Part shown: positions 58,614 to 64,000 of the stretch, in pieces
How positions within the stretch are numbered: the first letter of the stretch is position 1
Layout of the letters: the number at the start of each line of letters is the position of its first letter
Assembly (NCBI RefSeq): GCF_003544875.1
Contig: NZ_CP032094.1
Span: 620,001-684,000 of the forward strand
Reading direction: 5' to 3'
From: Vibrio alfacsensis
GTDB taxonomy: Bacteria; Pseudomonadota; Gammaproteobacteria; Enterobacterales; Vibrionaceae
DNA length: 64,000 nt
Program-made: the position numbers and the translations under genes
The notes under the pieces: generated by a model
The model's database searches: none
Told to the model about the DNA's origin: nothing
The model's input: the letters and a program-made list of their open reading frames with translations, nothing else

Positions 58614-59936
58614 ATGCACATTACTCAAGGTCCTCAGTTCAACGGTAAAGCCTCTAAGCGTTTACATGTCATGGCAAAGCCTATTGGGGCGGCCTGTAAT
58701 ATCGATTGCACTTACTGTTACTATCTCAGCAAACAGGACTTACTTGAGTACAAAAAAGGCTGCACGCCAGTGATGGATGAAGAGACCTTAGAGACCTACA
58801 TTCGTCAGTACATTGAAGGACAGAACACGCAGGAAATCATCTTCTCTTGGCAGGGTGGTGAACCAACGATGTTGGGCTTGGATTACTTTAAAAAGATTGT
58901 TGAGTTTCAATCAAAGTACAAGCCAGAAGGCGTGGTTATTTCTAATGATTTACAAACCAATGGCACGTTGCTTAACGACGATTGGTGTGCATTTCTAAAA
59001 GTAAATAACTTCTTGGTCGGTTTGAGTATCGACGGACCAGAAATGATGCACAACGCTTACCGAACTAACCGCGCAGGTCGTGGCACGTTTAACCAAGTGA
59101 TGGAGGCTGTTGAACTGCTGCACAAACACGAAGTGAAGTTCGCAACGCTGACTTGTGTAAACAACTTAACCAGCCGCAATCCTCTAGAGGTCTACCGATT
59201 CCTGCGCGATGAAGTACGTTCTCCGCAAATGCAGTTCATTCCAATTGTGGAACAGAAAACTTTCCGCACTACCGCTCCACAAACGTGGGAGCCGCAAGAA
59301 CAGCTAAAACAAGGTGACAAGCGCCTTATTCCTGGTCACAAGGACTCCGTGGTTGAGCCATGGTGTGTGGCAGACGAGGCGTGGGGTAACTTCCTTATTG
59401 CGATTTTTGATGAGTGGATTCAGCATGACATTGGCAAGGTGTTTGTTCAGTACTTCGAAGCAAGTGTGGAGACTTGGATGGGGCGTAAAAACCCACTTTG
59501 TACTCTGGGCGAGATTTGTGGCAAAGGCTTGGCAATGGAACCAAACGGTGATGTTTTCGCTTGTGACCACTACGTTTATCCAGAATACAAGATTGGCAAC
59601 ATCCACCACGAAAAATTGGGCACATTGGCGTTTGATCCTGAGCAGCAAAAGTTTGGCTTTGCCAAGACTCGCTCGTTAACCAAGCAGTGCCAACAGTGTG
59701 ATTACCAATTCGCTTGCTACGGCGAGTGTCCGAAAAACCGTTTCATTCGCACCAAAGACGGTGAACCTGGGTTGAACTACCTGTGTGCAGGTTGGAAAAA
59801 GTTCTTCTCTCATTCTGATAAGGCAATGGCATACATTCTTCGTGCAACGGGTAACCCTGTGGCACATGGCAAATACAATGATGCAGTGTTGCGCCAACAA
59901 GCGACGAAGCGTTCTGTATTCGAAACCAAATTTTAA
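58614..59936 (+). CDS. Anaerobic sulfatase-maturating enzyme (radical SAM, SPASM)
   Basis: A 440-residue radical SAM enzyme. The SAM cluster motif is CNIDCTYCYY (C28, C32, C35), then a TIM-barrel core with SWQGGEPTMLGLD, QTNGTLL and LSIDGPEMMHNAYR, and a C-terminal SPASM region with many Cys (FACDHY, CQQCDYQFACYGECPKNRF). anSMEs oxidise the active-site Cys or Ser of sulfatases to formylglycine in the cytosol before export. Here the targets are probably the two CTAGR sulfatases. ATG 58614 follows AAGGTGA. Confidence 0.93.
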   Translation: MHITQGPQFNGKASKRLHVMAKPIGAACNIDCTYCYYLSKQDLLEYKKGCTPVMDEETLETYIRQYIEGQNTQEIIFSWQGGEPTMLGLDYFKKIVEFQSKYKPEGVVISNDLQTNGTLLNDDWCAFLKVNNFLVGLSIDGPEMMHNAYRTNRAGRGTFNQVMEAVELLHKHEVKFATLTCVNNLTSRNPLEVYRFLRDEVRSPQMQFIPIVEQKTFRTTAPQTWEPQEQLKQGDKRLIPGHKDSVVEPWCVADEAWGNFLIAIFDEWIQHDIGKVFVQYFEASVETWMGRKNPLCTLGEICGKGLAMEPNGDVFACDHYVYPEYKIGNIHHEKLGTLAFDPEQQKFGFAKTRSLTKQCQQCDYQFACYGECPKNRFIRTKDGEPGLNYLCAGWKKFFSHSDKAMAYILRATGNPVAHGKYNDAVLRQQATKRSVFETKF

Positions 59937-59946
59937 GGGGATTGAT

Positions 59947-61020
59947 ATGACATTCTCAAAAACACTGTTAGCCATCGCATTGAGCGTAACCGCAAGCCAA
60001 TCTGTTATTGCACAGGATGAAACTTTACTTGCACCAGACCAAGTCTCTTCAGCGAGCGTAACGAGTGCTCAGGAAGCTAACACTGCACAAATGACGCCAC
60101 AACAACTGGTAGAAAAATGGTCTTATCAAGCCCAAGATGTGAAACAGCCAGTAGAAAAGCGCATTGAAGCACTACATGAACTGGCGAATTACCCAAGTCA
60201 AAACGCACTGGTGGCGGTTGCGCGAAGTCTACAAGATCAAGACCCCGCGATTCGTGAAGCGGCCATCCTTGGTGCAGAACCTTACACGATTGAGCATCGT
60301 TGGCGTATGATTGAGCCACTTCTGAGTGATTCAGAGGCGATCGTTCGTATTACCGCAGCCACCAACTTAGTACGTGATTTCTCTAATATCAGCAGCGAGC
60401 AACAACAAACGCTTGAAGCCCCGGTTGCTGAACTGATCAGCTATCTAGACAACAAGAAGGATAACGGCTCTAAACTTCTATTGGCAGATGTGTATCGTTG
60501 GCATCATGAATGGGACAAAGCGGATAAAATCTATCAAACGTTGGTGACCCATCAACCTGAAAATCCACAAATCTGGTTAAGCTTGGCAGACAACTACCGC
60601 GCGCAGCAACGTGATGCAGATGCAGTGAATACATTGGATTCTGCACTTCAACTTCATCCTGATAATGCGTCTCTGTATTACTCGAAAGCGCTGACGTTGG
60701 TGCGTTTAGATGATAAAAAGAATGCCGCAACAGAAATTGAAAAAGCAGCCAACATAGCGAAAGATAACAGCTATTACTGGTACCTTAATGGTGTACTGCA
60801 AGAAGACCACAACTTAGACAAGTCGGTGAAGTCTTTTGAGCAAGCGTATCTAATCTCTGGTGCGCCGGAACAGCTTTATGCGGTTTGCGACATTTATGTT
60901 CGTTACGACAATCCGAAAACAGATGAGTGCTTGGGCGAACTAGAGAAAGTCGCCCCAAGTTACGTAATTGAACAATTGAAAGAGAAAAAAGGGCAGAAGA
61001 ACGCCAAAGTAAATCGCTAA
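59947..61020 (+). CDS. Exported HEAT/TPR repeat protein, paralogue of the cytochrome's C-terminal half
   Basis: 357 residues: signal peptide (about 1-22), HEAT-like repeats (about 45-150, LVAVARSLQDQDPAIREAAI) and TPR units (about 170-330), with no heme motifs. The order HEAT-TPR and many positions, including RWRMIEPLL versus RWQILESLL and the C-terminal YVIEQLK versus EVIEQLR, match the octaheme cytochrome's C-terminal half. Start: AAGGGG at 59935-59940 precedes ATG 59947, 10 bp after the anSME stop, so it is co-transcribed with anSME. It may be a periplasmic adaptor. Confidence 0.85.
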   Translation: MTFSKTLLAIALSVTASQSVIAQDETLLAPDQVSSASVTSAQEANTAQMTPQQLVEKWSYQAQDVKQPVEKRIEALHELANYPSQNALVAVARSLQDQDPAIREAAILGAEPYTIEHRWRMIEPLLSDSEAIVRITAATNLVRDFSNISSEQQQTLEAPVAELISYLDNKKDNGSKLLLADVYRWHHEWDKADKIYQTLVTHQPENPQIWLSLADNYRAQQRDADAVNTLDSALQLHPDNASLYYSKALTLVRLDDKKNAATEIEKAANIAKDNSYYWYLNGVLQEDHNLDKSVKSFEQAYLISGAPEQLYAVCDIYVRYDNPKTDECLGELEKVAPSYVIEQLKEKKGQKNAKVNR

Positions 61021-61022
61021 TC

Positions 61023-62645
61023 TTATTCTGAATCTTTTGCTTTAACGTAACACACCGAAAATGGAATATTGAGGCGATTGAACTCCTTGATCCAACGCCA
61101 TTGGTTATCTTGGAGTTTATCGCCTGGGCCTTTCACTTCTATCCATTCAAACTTCCCATCTTTAAATGCAATCAAATCCGGCATGCCGTTCCGGTAGAGT
61201 TTTAGGTCATTTAACTGCACATTAAACAGTTCAACCAACAGTTTATTAGGGATGTGTTTAAGTGCTAGGGTTAATAACTCTTCGTTTACGTATGTCCAAC
61301 TGACGAAAGGATTACTGATCCCAACTTTATCTCTGTATGTATCAAGCAGTGCTTGCGTATCTCCTTGTCGAATCTGCTCTAGCGCATTGCCGATAAGCTG
61401 CTTTCTTTTATCGGCAAAATCGGCGTGATACAAATCCAATGGTCGATGCTGATAAGCGTTAATGAATGCGCCTTCTATTGGTGCAAATATCGCATCCCAC
61501 AAGGCTAAACCTAATAAGCTATTGAGCAGGGTATTTTCGGAATAGAAAACGGTCCAACCTAAACTTTCGAAATGCGCTTTGGTTACCAGCTCAACACGTT
61601 GCTGGGATAGATCCAATTCGATGTGGTATTCGCTGCATTTTGGCTTGGTGGTTCTCGGGGCTTTTAAGCCTTGTTTACGCTTAATGCGTTGTTCGAGCTT
61701 TTGTGCGACTTCAAGCTCGGAGACATCAATAGGGTGAGTGAGCATTTCTATGACAATGTCACTAAATAAATCGTTTTGTTCTAGCTTGTCGTACATGCGA
61801 GCACGACGTTCTCGGCTTGGGGAGAGTGTCGTTGTCTTAAACAATGAAATCGCGGTCTCAAGCTCGTTTAAGCGTTCGTAATCTCGAGCAATGTCGTTGA
61901 TCATGTGCTCACGTTTACGGTCGACATAATCATGCTCGACGCGATCGGGCATTGTTTTGATTAGAATATCGAGGTTGGCCTTTTGCTTTCTGTCGCACTG
62001 CCAATAGAGGTTGGAGAGTTGGCTGAGTTCAATAAGGCGATCGATTTGTTCTCTGCTCTCAAAGAATCGACGGGCTTTACTTAACTGGTATTGTTCGAAT
62101 TGGTGTAAGCCTAAATCGTCGAGCACGAACTGGCTGAGATCTTGATGGGTATTGGCGAAAAACAGCGTCAGCAAAACATCAATCATGTGTGCGGAGTTAA
62201 GCTTAATCACCATGAAGTTCAGTGCTTCAAATTGTTCAAAGCTCTCTTCACTTAAGCATGCCACCAATGCCTCTTTCTTGAGGGATTTAGGGTGCTGAGA
62301 GTAGAGCGTTAAGATCTCCGGTTTTGTCAGTAAGTTTACGGCTAATTCTTGTACTGTTAGGTCAGGGGAGAGCGAGACGAAGCCATGAACTGCTAACTCA
62401 TCTAACGCAGACTGGATATCTACAATTTCATGATAGTTGAGTTTATCGCTGCGAAACCAACACCCTTTACGGCTGTATAGGCGAACAAGAAGGCACTGTG
62501 CAGGTTTATTTAGGTTTTCAAACGCGGATAGCCATTGGTGTTCATCTGGGCTAAGTAAATCGCTGTACCACAGGGTAGCGTGCTGCGTGAGCTTAACGAA
62601 GTTATCGAGGTAGTAATCAGGCGCGAGTTCGACGGTGTTTTCCAT
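61023..62645 (-). CDS. FAN1-like VRR-NUC nuclease
   Basis: 540 residues from ATG 62645 (an upstream TTG reading is rejected). The N-terminal half is helical and fits the SAP/TPR-like regions of bacterial FAN1; the C-terminal VRR-NUC domain carries the nuclease motif PDLIAFKDGKFEWIEVKGPG (about 480-515). FAN1 enzymes are structure-specific 5'-flap endonucleases used in interstrand crosslink repair. The gene ends 2 bp from the convergent HEAT/TPR gene. Confidence 0.85.
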   Translation of the reverse strand: MENTVELAPDYYLDNFVKLTQHATLWYSDLLSPDEHQWLSAFENLNKPAQCLLVRLYSRKGCWFRSDKLNYHEIVDIQSALDELAVHGFVSLSPDLTVQELAVNLLTKPEILTLYSQHPKSLKKEALVACLSEESFEQFEALNFMVIKLNSAHMIDVLLTLFFANTHQDLSQFVLDDLGLHQFEQYQLSKARRFFESREQIDRLIELSQLSNLYWQCDRKQKANLDILIKTMPDRVEHDYVDRKREHMINDIARDYERLNELETAISLFKTTTLSPSRERRARMYDKLEQNDLFSDIVIEMLTHPIDVSELEVAQKLEQRIKRKQGLKAPRTTKPKCSEYHIELDLSQQRVELVTKAHFESLGWTVFYSENTLLNSLLGLALWDAIFAPIEGAFINAYQHRPLDLYHADFADKRKQLIGNALEQIRQGDTQALLDTYRDKVGISNPFVSWTYVNEELLTLALKHIPNKLLVELFNVQLNDLKLYRNGMPDLIAFKDGKFEWIEVKGPGDKLQDNQWRWIKEFNRLNIPFSVCYVKAKDSE

Positions 62646-62661
62646 AACCAACTAACAATAA

Positions 62662-62691
62662 AAAAGGCTTAACCCATAGGTTAAGCCTTTT
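62662..62691 (-). terminator. Intrinsic terminator of the OFA transporter gene
   Basis: Perfect 13-bp stem AAAAGGCTTAACC/GGTTAAGCCTTTT with a 4-nt loop; in the minus direction it is followed by TTTATTG. Confidence 0.85.
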
Positions 62692-62739
62692 CGAATCAAT
62701 TTCTGCAGATCTATTAGAGAAATAGAACTGGACTGGCGA

Positions 62740-63972
62740 TTAAGCGTTTTTTAGTTGCGCTACTTTCGCTTCAGTTAGCGGCTTAGTGATGAACGCTAAC
62801 ACGATACACACTGCCATCATTGCTGCAGAGATAGTGTAAGCTAGTGTGTAGCCTTCACCGTTTGTCATTGAGAAACCAACCACTGCCGCGCCGATTGCGC
62901 CACCGATACCCCATGCCGTGTAAAGCACGCCGTAGTTTGTACCGTAGTTCTTAAGACCGTAGAATTCAGCCGTTAGAGTAGGGAATACCGCTAGAAGCGT
63001 ACCGTAACCTACAGCTGCGATTGCTGTACCGATGATTAGCGTGAACTCAGTGTTGAACGTTGCGAACAGAACCATGTTGATGCCCTGAAGAACAAACGCT
63101 AGAAGAAGAGTACGTACACCACCGATTTTGTCAGCAAGCATACCTGCAGCAACACGACCACCTGAGTTGAAGATCGCAAGTAGAGACGCTAGGTAAACCG
63201 CGTTTGGTAGGTTCGCTTGAACACTTGCGATAGTTGTGATGTTACCGATGATCATTAGACCAACAGAAGCAGCGAACGCGTACATGATCCATAGTGAGTA
63301 GAACTGTGGCGTTTTTAGCATTGCTTTCCAAGAAAGGTCGTCAGACTTTTTAACAACTTTAGGTGCTTGGCCTTCTTTAACTTTAGGTTCTTCCGGCGTG
63401 TAACCCGCAGGTGGGTTGTTAATCGTTGCCGCTAGCGGTACAGCGATTACAAGGATACCAACACCAAGAATCATGAAGCTAGTTTGGATGCCCGTGCTGT
63501 CGATCAGCGCAGAAGTCACAGGAGCTAGGTAGATAGCTGCTAGACCGAAGCCTGCTGCGATGATGCCGTTAACCATACCTTTCTTAGATGCGTGGAACCA
63601 CTTCATTGCTGAAGGAGAAAGACACGCGTAACCGAAACCGATACCTGCACCAGTGATCACACCGAAAGTGATGTTCAGCATTAGTGGTGAGTTAACAAAA
63701 CCAGACGCAATCATGCCTAGACCTGTTAGAACAGTACCTAGGATTAGGATCAAACGTGGACCCATACGGTCTTGAAGAATACCTGCAACAAGAAGACAGA
63801 TAGAGAAAGTAATCGTTGCAGTCGCGTAAGGTGCAGATGCTTCTGCCGCGCTCCAGCCTGATTCAGTCACTAGTGCTTTGTTGAATACACTCCAAGCATA
63901 CAGGATGCCAAGACAAAGGTTGATACAGAATCCTGCTAGCAGGATGCGCATAGCTTTATCAATCTTGCTCAT
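62740..63972 (-). CDS. OFA-family MFS transporter
   Basis: A 410-residue, 12-helix major facilitator protein. Motifs such as CLGILYAWSVFNKAL, LQDRMGPRLILILG and GFGYACLSPSAMKWFHASKKG place it in the oxalate/formate antiporter (OFA) group. Substrates of most OFA members in Vibrio are not established; organic-acid exchange is plausible. The start codon at 63972 is close to the window edge and its promoter lies outside. Confidence 0.88.
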   Translation of the reverse strand: MSKIDKAMRILLAGFCINLCLGILYAWSVFNKALVTESGWSAAEASAPYATATITFSICLLVAGILQDRMGPRLILILGTVLTGLGMIASGFVNSPLMLNITFGVITGAGIGFGYACLSPSAMKWFHASKKGMVNGIIAAGFGLAAIYLAPVTSALIDSTGIQTSFMILGVGILVIAVPLAATINNPPAGYTPEEPKVKEGQAPKVVKKSDDLSWKAMLKTPQFYSLWIMYAFAASVGLMIIGNITTIASVQANLPNAVYLASLLAIFNSGGRVAAGMLADKIGGVRTLLLAFVLQGINMVLFATFNTEFTLIIGTAIAAVGYGTLLAVFPTLTAEFYGLKNYGTNYGVLYTAWGIGGAIGAAVVGFSMTNGEGYTLAYTISAAMMAVCIVLAFITKPLTEAKVAQLKNA

Positions 63973-64000
63973 TTTTGTTCTCAGTAATACCTCTTGGCGA

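Noticed and set aside
59785..59946. N-terminal extension of the HEAT/TPR protein upstream of 59947
   Set aside because: It overlaps the anSME gene; AAGGGG before ATG 59947 and a proper signal peptide set the start.

Overview
The window reads as part of a gamma-proteobacterial genome, almost certainly a Vibrio, probably of the Harveyi clade and plausibly chromosome 2. The evidence is recognisable Vibrio-type protein families (TorS/TorT, a LapA/BapA-like T1SS-143 adhesin, CueR, MgsA, HelD, YccS, DUF3012 lipoprotein), moderate G+C, AT-rich spacers and strong Shine-Dalgarno sites. I see no tRNA, rRNA, CRISPR array, transposase or integrase.

Layout. 1-3.7 kb: tail of a membrane protein, an L,D-transpeptidase, a 1-kb AT-rich spacer with a CATTGT repeat, an aspartate/glutamate racemase, a small Cys-rich ORF and an exported MTA/SAH nucleosidase. 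3.8-6.1 kb: a membrane GGDEF-EAL protein behind a Fur-box-like site. 6.4-11.7 kb: a ribose locus (rbsD, FucP-type MFS permease, DUF4432 epimerase-like protein, rbsK, rbsR) with two identical 16-bp LacI-type operators. 11.8-13.6 kb: small genes (DUF3012 lipoprotein, cueR, YgjV-like protein, a membrane protein behind a Fur-box promoter). 13.97-28.05 kb: one giant T1SS adhesin (about 4,694 aa when a frameshift is corrected) with a LapG-type site, at least 13 T1SS-143 repeats, a duplicated 1,353-bp super-module and C-terminal RTX repeats. 28.3-40.8 kb: a small gene, yccS-like, helD, mgsA, divergent torT/torS, a small gene and a cis/trans fatty acid isomerase. 40.9-61.0 kb: the most interesting block, below. 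61-64 kb: a FAN1-like VRR-NUC nuclease and an OFA-family MFS transporter.

The 40.9-61 kb block holds two divergent exported sulfatases with the same Cys-type CTAGR active site; an octaheme c-type cytochrome fused to HEAT/TPR repeats; a MoxR-DUF58-DUF4381-VWA-VWA/TPR-BatD operon; a free-standing RibD-like deaminase; a LysR regulator; an exported OB-fold protein, outer-membrane barrel and exported HAD hydrolase; a SUMF1/FGE-fold lipoprotein that lacks the catalytic cysteines; an anaerobic sulfatase maturase (anSME); and a HEAT/TPR protein that looks like the cytochrome's C-terminal half without hemes. Three 17-bp dyads built from TATAAC/GTTAT half-sites lie in the promoter regions of the sulfatases, moxR and anSME/SUMF1, suggesting one regulon. 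My inference is an envelope sulfate-ester system in which the anSME activates the sulfatases, but the substrate and the cytochrome's role are unknown.

Caution on sequence quality: at least eight genes are broken by one- or two-base length changes, and nearly all are repaired by adding a base to a short homopolymer (ldt, GGDEF-EAL, rbsD, the MFS gene, rbsR, the adhesin, helD, and three sites in the VWA/TPR gene). The pattern looks like homopolymer under-calling rather than gene decay, so these genes are annotated over their full repaired extents.
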